A stretch of 64,000 nt of DNA from the NCBI RefSeq assembly GCF_900109605.1, contig NZ_FOAM01000008.1:124001-188000 (forward strand). The letters are read 5' to 3'. Source of the DNA: Xaviernesmea oryzae. Its GTDB lineage: Bacteria; Pseudomonadota; Alphaproteobacteria; Rhizobiales; Rhizobiaceae. The translations under genes were made by a program, and so were the position numbers. Positions 56,967 to 64,000 of this stretch are shown here, piece after piece (positions within the stretch are counted from its first letter, which is position 1; each line of letters starts with the position of its first letter). Below the pieces are notes generated by a model that was not told the origin of the DNA, ran no database searches, and saw nothing but the letters and a program-made list of their open reading frames with translations.

Positions 56967-59330
56967 TCAAGCCTGTTCAGCCACGACATAGGTGTAGAGC
57001 CGCACTCGTCCCGTTGCGTCTGCCTCACGATAGACACCCTGGATCTCCACGTCGAAGCCGGGGAAGGTGTTGAAGCAGGTCTCGAACATTTTGAGATAGT
57101 CGATCATCGGCTGGGCGCGCTCCGTCAGCCGCTCGCCGGGTACGATGGTTGCGATCCCTGGCGGATAGACGACGAAGGGCGTGGTGGCGATGCGCCCGGC
57201 AATCGCGTCGATCGGCAGGTAGTCGACATCGTTGCGCACCAGGCAGCGTGCCGCATCATGGGGCGACATGGCGATTTCGGGCAGATGCGCGGCCGAGAAC
57301 TGCTTGGCCTGCAACCCCGCGACATTGGCCTCGCGGAAGAAGCGGTGCATGTCGGCGCAGAGATCGCGCAGCCTCACGCCGGCGTAGCGCGCAAGGCGCC
57401 GGCGGGTGAATTCGGGGATCACGTCTTCCAGCAGCGCGTTCTCGTCATGCAGCTTCTTGAAGGCCACGAGGCCGGAAATCAGCGTGCCGGCCTTGGAGGC
57501 CTCTACGCCCGGCGTCAGCAGGAAGAGCAGCGCATTCAGATCGTTCTTTTCCGCCACGATCCGGTTCTCGCGCAGATATTGCGCGACGATCGGCGCGGGA
57601 ATGCCGTGATCGGCATAGCCGCCGGCCGCTCCGTCGAAGCCGGGTGTCAGCAGCACCAGCTTGTTGGGATCGGTCATCGCGAATCCGGCTTCCATATTGG
57701 CAAAGCCGTGCCAAGCCGCACCCGGCGTCAGTGCCCAGAAGGCGGGGTCGGTGGCCAGCTGGTCGGTCGAGATGCTTTCCCATGCGACGTCATGCACGGC
57801 GCCGGGGGCGGAGACATCGGGGATCTGCACCCGGTCCGGCACGAAGGGTTCGAAGAACCAGCGCCGCTCCGGCCGGCTCTCCTTCTCCTCGAATTCCCGG
57901 CGCACGGCGCGGATCTTCTTGCGCAGCTCGATGCCCAGTCGGATCGTGTCGTCCCACAGCACTTCGCCTGAGCGGCCCTTCATCATCTGCGCGCCGACAT
58001 CGAGCGAGGCGAAGAGGGGATAGAAGGGCGAGGTCGAGGCATGCTGCATGAAGCTCTCGTTGAAGCGGCGATGCTCCACGCGTCGCTTCTGGCCCTTGAT
58101 GTGCCGATCCTTGATGTGGATCTGCGAGGCCTGGGAGAAGCTGGCGAGCTGCTTATGCGTCGACTGGGTGGCGATGATGCCGGGGCTGTCGGGCCCGAGA
58201 TCGGCAAGGCCCATGGCGAAGCGGCCGGCATAGAGCGGGTGAAACTTCATGAAGCCGGCCCAGGCCTCGTCGAACAGGATATACTCGCAGAGGTGGCCGA
58301 TCTTCTTGAGGATCATCTCGGCATTGTGGATCGTGCCGTCATAGGTGCACTGCTCGACCACGGCCACGCGGAAGGGCTTCGGCTTCTTCCAGGCTTCGGG
58401 ATCCTTGACCAGCGGATGGGTGCGGATGTGCTCGCGAAGTGCGTCTTCATCGAAGGAGGCCCAGTCCATCGGCCCGATCAGCCCGTAGGAATTGCGCGCC
58501 GTCGGCACATAGACGGGAATGCCGCCCGAGATCAGAAGCGCGCCGTGATGGGCGGCCTTGTGGTTGTTGCGGTCGAAGAGCACGAGATCGCCATCGGTGA
58601 CCAGAGCGGCGAGCGCCACCTTGTTGGAGGTGGAGGTGCCGTTCAGCACGAAATAGGTCTTCTCCGCGCCGAAGATCTTGGCCGCTTCCTTCTGCGCGGC
58701 CAGCGCCGGGCCCTCATGGGTCAGGAGGTCGCCGAGATCGAGAACGGAATTGTCGAGGTCGTCGCGGAAGACGGCTTCGCCCAGATGCTCCATGAACACC
58801 CGCCCGATCGGCGAGCGACTGTAGAACACGCCGCCATTATGCCCCGGGCAGGTCCAAAGCTGGTTGCCTTCCTCGGCATAATCCACCAGCGCGCCGAAGA
58901 AGGGCGTCTTCAGCGTTTCGGCATATTGCTTAAGCCGGCTAATGAGGTTGCGGGCGATGAAGGTCGGCGTCTCCTCGGCCAGGAAGACATAGCCGTCGAT
59001 GAAGTCGAGCACCTCGACCGGAACGTCTTCGAGCCGCTTTCGGCGGATCAACAGGATGATCGGGAAATCCAGCCCGCGCCGGCGCATCAGATTGATCAGC
59101 GACGCCGTTTTGCCTTCCAGTCCCTTCTTGCCCCAGTCGACCATCATGCAGCCGATGGCGGCATCGGTCTGCACGGCGATCTCCGCATCCTCGATGGACC
59201 GGGCGCGCACGACCTCGAAGCCGGAACGCTCGATCTCACTGACGATCTGATGATAGCGCGCCCCTTCCAAAGCATCCGCATCGAAATTCGGCGTGGCGAA
59301 CAGGAAGTTGAAGCGTTTGAAGTAATCCAT
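56967..59330 (-). CDS. Ornithine/lysine/arginine decarboxylase (large bacterial type)
   Basis: A 787-residue PLP decarboxylase. The N-terminal receiver-like wing domain is residues 1-135. The PLP fold carries LNGTSTSNKVAL near 230, CTYDGTIHNAEMILKKIGH, the cofactor aspartate in LFDEAWAGF (Asp354) and Lys393 in QSTHKQLA. It makes a polyamine (putrescine, cadaverine or agmatine) and consumes protons. Ornithine is the likeliest substrate because rhizobial relatives with speF-type leaders are ornithine decarboxylases. The ATG at 59330 is used. A long leader with an upstream ORF precedes it. Confidence 0.88.
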   Translation of the reverse strand: MDYFKRFNFLFATPNFDADALEGARYHQIVSEIERSGFEVVRARSIEDAEIAVQTDAAIGCMMVDWGKKGLEGKTASLINLMRRRGLDFPIILLIRRKRLEDVPVEVLDFIDGYVFLAEETPTFIARNLISRLKQYAETLKTPFFGALVDYAEEGNQLWTCPGHNGGVFYSRSPIGRVFMEHLGEAVFRDDLDNSVLDLGDLLTHEGPALAAQKEAAKIFGAEKTYFVLNGTSTSNKVALAALVTDGDLVLFDRNNHKAAHHGALLISGGIPVYVPTARNSYGLIGPMDWASFDEDALREHIRTHPLVKDPEAWKKPKPFRVAVVEQCTYDGTIHNAEMILKKIGHLCEYILFDEAWAGFMKFHPLYAGRFAMGLADLGPDSPGIIATQSTHKQLASFSQASQIHIKDRHIKGQKRRVEHRRFNESFMQHASTSPFYPLFASLDVGAQMMKGRSGEVLWDDTIRLGIELRKKIRAVRREFEEKESRPERRWFFEPFVPDRVQIPDVSAPGAVHDVAWESISTDQLATDPAFWALTPGAAWHGFANMEAGFAMTDPNKLVLLTPGFDGAAGGYADHGIPAPIVAQYLRENRIVAEKNDLNALLFLLTPGVEASKAGTLISGLVAFKKLHDENALLEDVIPEFTRRRLARYAGVRLRDLCADMHRFFREANVAGLQAKQFSAAHLPEIAMSPHDAARCLVRNDVDYLPIDAIAGRIATTPFVVYPPGIATIVPGERLTERAQPMIDYLKMFETCFNTFPGFDVEIQGVYREADATGRVRLYTYVVAEQA

Positions 59331-59481
59331 TCTGGTTCCCACGGGGTTGGCGGAGCAGGTTTTGCGACATGGCGCGTCTGGTCGTGCGCGTCAAGAACAG
59401 GCGACTCCTTGCAGAAAGACCACGCCATCGGGAAGGACGCGCACCGATCAGGACGATGCCCGCGCGACGTCTGCCGGCCAT
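59236..59481 (-). CDS. Arginine-rich upstream ORF overlapping the decarboxylase start
   Basis: An 81-residue frame starting MAGRRRAGIVLIGARPSRWR, with GGAAAGGA directly before its ATG. The first 36 residues contain 11 arginines. It runs over the decarboxylase start in another frame and stops 95 bases inside that gene, so its translation would interfere with initiation there. E. coli speF is controlled by an arginine-rich leader peptide, SpeFL, that senses ornithine. A similar role is an inference; the frame may also be chance. Confidence 0.35.
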   Translation of the reverse strand: MAGRRRAGIVLIGARPSRWRGLSARSRLFLTRTTRRAMSQNLLRQPRGNQNGLLQTLQLPVRHAEFRCGCFGRGALSSDRQ

Positions 59482-59520
59482 GTCCTTTCCGCTTTCATCT
59501 CCGGCTTTCATGACAGGATC
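59343..59520 (-). promoter_or_regulatory. Candidate speF-type leader RNA of the decarboxylase gene
   Basis: A leader of roughly 180 bases precedes the decarboxylase. It contains GC-rich segments able to pair and CAAGGAGTCGCC, a sequestered-looking ribosome-site sequence. A conserved speF leader RNA is known upstream of ornithine decarboxylase genes in alphaproteobacteria. I cannot run a covariance model, so the assignment rests on position and general look. Confidence 0.4.
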
Positions 59521-59662
59521 ACGACAGACAAGACGCCTGTTTTCCCAGGACTTGCTTTGATTGAGCTGCTTCTTGGTAAGTCAGAAAAAACATGAGGCGT
59601 CTCAAATTCGTCACCAACGGGTGGAAGGTCGAGGTGGTCCAACACCCTCCTGGGGAATTTCG

Positions 59663-60796
59663 ATGACGTCCTTCCTGCGCTTCCTGAGCCCGGCCATGCT
59701 TGGTCTTGGCCTTTTGTCCGCCGCCACGCCCTCGGCTTTTGCCGCCGGCTTCGGGCCTATCAGCGATTTCATGACCATGGATGTCTGCGTCGGCGCGGAT
59801 GGGCGTCCGGTTGCCGGCATTCCTGGCGACGGTGCTTGCAAGCGCCATCGCGACATCAAGCCTGGGGAAGCGCCCTCCTACACGCTGCAGAACTTTGCCT
59901 CGCCGCGCGCCAATTGTCCGAACGGGCCGATCGCCAAGGTCAATGTGCCGGTGATCAAGGATGGCAACACCCGCATCGTCAGCTCGACGATCCGTCAGCC
60001 GGCCTGTGGCAAGCCAGGCCCGACGGGCGGCGGCGACGATGACGGCAACCAGAACGGCGCCTCGATCCAGTGGTTCGACCAAGGCTATGGCTTCATCATG
60101 GGCAGCTACAGCCCCGTGGCCCTATCCACCTTCGAAAGCGACCGTTGCCTGACCAACAGCAATTCCTCGCAACGCTTCTTCCGCGGCTGGGTGATCGGCC
60201 CCGCCGAAGTGCCGGCGCTCGGTGCGTCGGGCTATGGCATTTTTCCCAGCAAGCTGAAAACCGGCAAGGCTGCCACGCTGATGGGCGGCTGTGCCGACCG
60301 CTACAACCGGGCGCTGACCACATGGTCGGTCAATGACGTCACCTTTAAGTCCAACCGCAAGCTCGTCTCGATCGTCGCCGATCATTATGCCCAAGGCGCC
60401 CCGGATGGGCAGACGCCGGGCGATGCAAAGCAGGTGGAGCGGACCTATTGGACGCGGGAATTCGGCCTGTCGCGCTGGGAGAAATGGGCCCGCGAAGACT
60501 GGGTGCATCCGCGCGCGAAGAAGACCGCCCCCGAACTGGCCCAGGCGCTCTTTGCCGCCGGCCGTTGCAGCGCCCCCATGTCCCAGCCCGTCGCCTTCAA
60601 CAAGTCGATGCAGGTGATCCCGTCACAGACCACGGACGGCGCCTATTCCAAGGTGATCCTCAATCCCGCCACGGGCGAGCAGCACACCTGGTACATGACG
60701 CTCTGCGAAGACTACACCAATGCCGCTGAAAGCCCTGATGCCAGCCGGTATAGTGGCATGCTCGCCGGTCTGGCTGACGACACCTATTGGAAATAA
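59663..60796 (+). CDS. Large secreted protein of unknown function
   Basis: A 377-residue exported protein. The signal peptide is residues 1-28 (LSPAMLGLGLLSAATPSAFAAG). The mature part has eight or more cysteines, a GGGDDDGN linker near residue 120, and motifs such as WFDQGYGFIMGSY and WYMTLCEDYTN. I do not recognise a family or catalytic site. It is transcribed divergently from the decarboxylase. The ATG at 59663 is chosen because the signal peptide starts there. Confidence 0.75.
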   Translation: MTSFLRFLSPAMLGLGLLSAATPSAFAAGFGPISDFMTMDVCVGADGRPVAGIPGDGACKRHRDIKPGEAPSYTLQNFASPRANCPNGPIAKVNVPVIKDGNTRIVSSTIRQPACGKPGPTGGGDDDGNQNGASIQWFDQGYGFIMGSYSPVALSTFESDRCLTNSNSSQRFFRGWVIGPAEVPALGASGYGIFPSKLKTGKAATLMGGCADRYNRALTTWSVNDVTFKSNRKLVSIVADHYAQGAPDGQTPGDAKQVERTYWTREFGLSRWEKWAREDWVHPRAKKTAPELAQALFAAGRCSAPMSQPVAFNKSMQVIPSQTTDGAYSKVILNPATGEQHTWYMTLCEDYTNAAESPDASRYSGMLAGLADDTYWK

Positions 60797-60844
60797 GGCA
60801 GCGGCGCGACTGAGGTGGTCTGCCTCAACGCTTTGATGTGACAG

Positions 60845-60865
60845 CGCCCGCCTCATCGGCGGGCG
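60845..60865 (+). terminator. Short hairpin after the secreted-protein gene
   Basis: CGCCCGCC pairs perfectly with GGCGGGCG around TCATC, 49 bases after the stop. No T-run follows. Confidence 0.45.
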
Positions 60866-61016
60866 ACCGGGGATAGCCATGGTCATCCCTCGTCTTGCGT
60901 CCGGGATCGTCGAATGTCCTCCTGCGATCCCGGGAATACGCCACGCTCGACCATCTTGCGCGTTTGCATGATTTTCTCCAACAAGGGCCGGCTGAAGCCT
61001 GAGATGAGGATCGATC

Positions 61017-61949
61017 TTGATCGGCTGTTTCGATATTGGCGGCTCCGCCATCAAGGCGGCCTATGCCGTAGCGCCCGATGCGCTGACCAACGGTGCGCGG
61101 GTGGCAACGCCGCTGGATGACTTCGCGGCATTCGCGGCGGCGATCCGCCAGCTGTGCGGCAATGAGCAAGGGCTGGTTGAAGCCGTCTCGATCTCGATTG
61201 CCGGTGTCGTCGATCCGCAGACGGGCCGGCTGAAATGCGCCAACATCCCCTGCATCGATGGGCGGGCAATCTCCCGTGACCTGGAAGCGGCAATCGGCCT
61301 GCCGGTCTTTATCGCCAATGATGCCGATTGCTTTGCCCTGGCCGAAGCAACGGTTGGCGCCGCGGCCGGGCATCGCAATGTCTTCGGCGTCATCCTGGGA
61401 ACGGGCGTCGGTGGCGGCCTCGTCGTCGACGGCCGCATCGTCACCGGTGCCGGAGGCTTTTCCGGCGAATGGGGGCATGGGCAGGCGCTGGCCACCGAGA
61501 TCGGCACGCCGCCGCGTCGGATCGGCCATTTCGCTTGCGGCTGCGGCCAGAAGGGCTGTGTCGATACGATCGGCGGCGCACGGGGCCTGGAGCGGTTGCA
61601 CCTGACGTTGAGCGGGCAGGCGCTGGACAGCCATGCGATCCTGTCCGCCTGGCGAGATGGCGAGGCCAGCGCAGCGCAGACGGTCGCCGCCTATCTGGAG
61701 CTGGTCGCTCCGCCTTTGGCGCTCACGCTGAACATCACCGGCTCGTCCATCGTCCCCGTCGGTGGCGGTCTTGCCAATGCTTGGGATCTGATCGAGGCGC
61801 TGGACGCCGCAGTGCGCAGCCGGGTGCTGCGGCGGGTCGAAGGGCCGCTTCTGGTCAAGGCGGCGCTGACCTCCGAGCCCGGCCTGACGGGCGCGGCGAT
61901 CCTCGGTTTTCAGGCGCGTGATGGCGCGCCACTCCGCCCCTTGTCCTGA
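61017..61949 (+). CDS. ROK-family sugar kinase (N-acetylglucosamine kinase-like)
   Basis: A 310-residue ROK kinase. The ATP phosphate loop is FDIGGSAIKAAY at the N-terminus; the catalytic Asp is in VFIANDADCFALAEA near residue 103; GVILGTGVGGGLVVDG is the second phosphate motif; and the zinc site is HFACGCGQKGCVDT near residue 173. NagK-type N-acetylglucosamine kinases have this pattern. The start is TTG with GAGGA six bases upstream. It is followed by cutC after 55 bases. Confidence 0.85.
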   Translation: MIGCFDIGGSAIKAAYAVAPDALTNGARVATPLDDFAAFAAAIRQLCGNEQGLVEAVSISIAGVVDPQTGRLKCANIPCIDGRAISRDLEAAIGLPVFIANDADCFALAEATVGAAAGHRNVFGVILGTGVGGGLVVDGRIVTGAGGFSGEWGHGQALATEIGTPPRRIGHFACGCGQKGCVDTIGGARGLERLHLTLSGQALDSHAILSAWRDGEASAAQTVAAYLELVAPPLALTLNITGSSIVPVGGGLANAWDLIEALDAAVRSRVLRRVEGPLLVKAALTSEPGLTGAAILGFQARDGAPLRPLS

Positions 61950-62004
61950 AACCGTAAAAGAGCCGGATATCGGCGCGCTCGAAGCTCAAAATCGGAAGAG
62001 GGAT

Positions 62005-62733
62005 ATGGCCAAGATTCTGCTCGAAGTCTGTGTCGATAGCGCCGAGGGACTGGAAGCCGCCATTGATGGCGGCGCCGACCGCATCGAGCTTTGCGCGGCG
62101 CTGGAATGCGGTGGGCTCACACCATCGCCGGGCTTGATGCGGCTCGCCGCGCAGGCATCCATTCCCGTCTATGCCATGATCCGGCCCCGGCCAGGGGACT
62201 TCGTCTTTTCGACGCAGGACGAAACGGTGATGCGGGGCGATCTCGAAGCCGTCGGCGAAGCAGGCCTTGCAGGCGTGGTGCTGGGCGCCAACCGGCGCGA
62301 TGGCAGCCTGGACGGCGACTGCCTGTCGCGGCTGTCCGATGCCGCCGGGCCTTTGGGGCGCACGCTGCATCGCGCCTTCGACTTGGCGGGCGAGGACTTT
62401 CCCGCAGCGGTTGATGTGGCGGTCGCGCTCGGCTTCGAACGGATCCTCACATCGGGCGGTGCGCCCGCCGCGCCACAGGCGCTCGATGCGCTGGCGGCCA
62501 TCTTTGCAGCCGCTGCAGGCCGGATCGTCATCATGCCGGGGTCGGGCCTGTCGCCCGCGACCATCGGTCCGCTTCTGGCGCGGCTCGACCCGCGCGAAGT
62601 CCATGCCTCATGCGGCCGTGCCTATGCGCCGCATGATCCTCGGGCCGCCGCTTTAGGCTTCGTCCATGCCGGTAGCAGAATGACGGATCGCGCCACCGTG
62701 CGTGCCCTGAAAGCCCTGTTGAACGCTGCCTGA
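62005..62733 (+). CDS. cutC: CutC-family TIM-barrel protein
   Basis: A 242-residue barrel. LLEVCVDSAEGLEAAIDGGADRIELCAALECGGLTPS at the N-terminus, TLHRAFD near residue 118 and RILTSGG near residue 148 are signatures of the family first linked to copper homeostasis. The true reaction of CutC proteins is not established; a copper role is by family name only. GGAAGAGGG lies before the ATG at 62005. It is likely co-transcribed with the ROK kinase, so a role in sugar metabolism is also possible. Confidence 0.88.
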   Translation: MAKILLEVCVDSAEGLEAAIDGGADRIELCAALECGGLTPSPGLMRLAAQASIPVYAMIRPRPGDFVFSTQDETVMRGDLEAVGEAGLAGVVLGANRRDGSLDGDCLSRLSDAAGPLGRTLHRAFDLAGEDFPAAVDVAVALGFERILTSGGAPAAPQALDALAAIFAAAAGRIVIMPGSGLSPATIGPLLARLDPREVHASCGRAYAPHDPRAAALGFVHAGSRMTDRATVRALKALLNAA

Positions 62734-63011
62734 ACACCCGTCCGGCGCCCCTTAAGCGGCGCCACGGTCCCCAAGCTGTCCAATGCCTGTCAGCCGGCCC
62801 AGCGCAAGCCCGTGGAGCCTTGGATTCGCCCTGATCACCCCCGATCCGCTGGTGTAGAAAAGGCTGGGAGGACCGCGCGCATGCGGCAGCTCGGCCGTCT
62901 TTCACAGATGCAATCGTCGCCGGGTCGCGGGGGAGCGTTTCGCCCGTATCGCGTCAGGCGCCAAACCAAAGACGTCACGTGTGGGTGTGGTCCTGACCGG
63001 CCGCCTCATGC

Positions 63012-63656
63012 TTGGACCTAGGGGCTTCAATCTTGATCCTATCGAGCGCTTTTCGCTGGAGCTTGCGCGGGCTGGCCGGGCTTCTGCTTGCCTATGGCGT
63101 CTATTGGGGGCTGCTGATGGCAGCCGGCAACTTCCATGTCGTCGTGCCTGGCGAGGTCTATCGCGCGGCGCAGCCAAGCGCCAAGGACATCGCATCCTAT
63201 CAGCAGAATTACGGCATCCGCTCGATCATCAATCTGCGCGGCGCCTCGGTCGGTCGCCCCTGGTATGATGACGAGGTGGCGGAAGCCAATAAGCGCGGGA
63301 TCGTCCATCTGGATTTCCGCATGTCGTCCTCGAAGCTTCAGACGCCGGAGCGGCTGGAAAAGCTGATCGCGCTCCTGAAGGACGCACCGAAGCCGCTGCT
63401 GATCCATTGCGCCTGGGGTGCCGACCGCACCGGGCTTGCCGCTGCCCTCTATCTCGCCGGCATCGACAGGGCGCCGGAAGCCGAGGCCGAAAGCCAGCTG
63501 TCGCTCGTCTTCGGCCATATTTCAGTGCCCTATCTCAGCCGCGCCTATCCAATGGACGAAAGCTTCGAACTGATGGAGCCCCGCTTCGGTTATCCGAAGT
63601 CTGCTTGGGATGATGTGGTCGGCCTGGCCGTTCCCGCAAAGCCGGCAGAGGGCTGA
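63012..63656 (+). CDS. Membrane-anchored tyrosine/dual-specificity phosphatase
   Basis: A protein of about 214 residues with an N-terminal membrane helix (SLRGLAGLLLAYGVYWGLLMAAG) and a phosphatase domain. The signature IHCAWGADRTG gives Cys133 and Arg139 (CX5R). YRAAQPSAKDI and IINLRG are further marks of the DSP/PTP group. The start is TTG (63012, or TTG 63033); no ATG precedes the helix, so the exact N-terminus is unsure. Substrate unknown; such enzymes can act on phosphotyrosine or phospholipids. Confidence 0.8.
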   Translation: MDLGASILILSSAFRWSLRGLAGLLLAYGVYWGLLMAAGNFHVVVPGEVYRAAQPSAKDIASYQQNYGIRSIINLRGASVGRPWYDDEVAEANKRGIVHLDFRMSSSKLQTPERLEKLIALLKDAPKPLLIHCAWGADRTGLAAALYLAGIDRAPEAEAESQLSLVFGHISVPYLSRAYPMDESFELMEPRFGYPKSAWDDVVGLAVPAKPAEG

Positions 63657-63979
63657 TGAAGGCCTTGGCGCCCATCGCGCGCCTGCCTTACGGCTCGCGG
63701 TGGAAACAGACACTGCCGTCGTCGTCTCTGCCGTCCTTTGCGTTCAGAAAGACTGTCACCATGACCTTCAAGCGATTGCTGAGTTACCTCCTGCCCCCGG
63801 TGCTCACCGTTCTGGCAATCTCGGTGTTCAATCTCGGCTGGCTCATCGACAAGCACCATCCCGCGGTCGTGCATCTGATCGGCTATGGCATCGCCGCCGT
63901 CGTGCTGCTCGGGCTGTTCACGCTGCTGGTGGTCGGCTTGCGTCGGGATGGCGAGGACGACGAGCCGCATTGGTCCTGA
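63656..63979 (+). CDS. Small two-helix membrane protein
   Basis: A protein of up to 107 residues with two likely membrane helices (LLSYLLPPVLTVLAISVFNLGWL and VVHLIGYGIAAVVLLGLFTLLVVGL) and an acidic tail. ATG 63656 overlaps the phosphatase stop (TGATG) with AGAGGG just upstream; ATG 63761 (MTFKRLLSYLL) is an alternative and gives a cleaner 72-residue membrane protein. Function unknown. Confidence 0.6.
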   Translation: MKALAPIARLPYGSRWKQTLPSSSLPSFAFRKTVTMTFKRLLSYLLPPVLTVLAISVFNLGWLIDKHHPAVVHLIGYGIAAVVLLGLFTLLVVGLRRDGEDDEPHWS

Positions 63980-64000
63980 GCCGGACCGATCCTGATCGAG

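Noticed and set aside
58041-59513. Forward open frame of 490 codons opposite the decarboxylase
   Set aside because: Antisense to a complete decarboxylase with Lys393; no motif in the forward frame.

Overview
The window is chromosomal DNA of a GC-rich alphaproteobacterium, almost certainly a member of the Rhizobiaceae (Rhizobium/Agrobacterium/Allorhizobium group). I base this on three things in the sequence: a fused SecDF gene, the block murA - DUF2948 - hisD - UPF0262 - low-MW phosphatase - infA - maf - yacG - tRNA-Phe, and an rkpA-G-H-I-J / kpsF capsule cluster of Sinorhizobium type. Species cannot be fixed from the sequence alone.

Bases 1-16,300 are a surface-glycan locus. It opens with the 3' end of a CDP-glucose 4,6-dehydratase, a 3,5-epimerase and a sugar C-methyltransferase. 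After a divergent chorismate mutase comes a tightly packed forward run: glycosyltransferase-like protein, AMP-dependent ligase, LuxE-like acyl-protein synthetase, LuxC-like acyl reductase, acyl carrier protein, FabZ-like dehydratase, ThDP enzyme, NeuB-like PEP-aldol synthase and GNAT acetyltransferase. This combination looks able to activate a carboxylic acid, reduce it to an aldehyde, and join carbon units to it or to a sugar. It is the most unusual system in the window. A reverse-strand group follows: a diverged relative of the first glycosyltransferase-like protein, a DegT aminotransferase and a CmcI-type methyltransferase.

Bases 16,300-24,100 hold a candidate small RNA, an amidinotransferase-fold hydrolase, a class I aminotransferase, secDF, small unknown proteins and a four-cysteine Rrf2 regulator. 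Bases 24,400-38,500 hold the rkp region: KpsF (forward) and the reverse operon rkpA (2495-residue PKS/FAS), rkpG (alpha-oxoamine synthase), rkpH (SDR), rkpI (LtaS-like membrane protein) and rkpJ (KpsS). Together these resemble a pathway for a special lipid and capsule export. Two perfect palindromes lie upstream of rkpA.

Bases 39,000-46,200 hold a GGDEF-EAL protein, tRNA-Thr, and an iron(III) ABC transporter (fbpABC-like) whose promoter overlaps a TGA-N9-TCA iron-responsive operator. Bases 46,400-53,100 are the conserved housekeeping block. From 53,600 to the end are a chemotaxis receptor, small secreted proteins, a GNAT enzyme, an ornithine/lysine/arginine decarboxylase with a leader containing an arginine-rich upstream ORF, a secreted unknown, a ROK kinase, CutC, a membrane-anchored tyrosine phosphatase and a small membrane protein.
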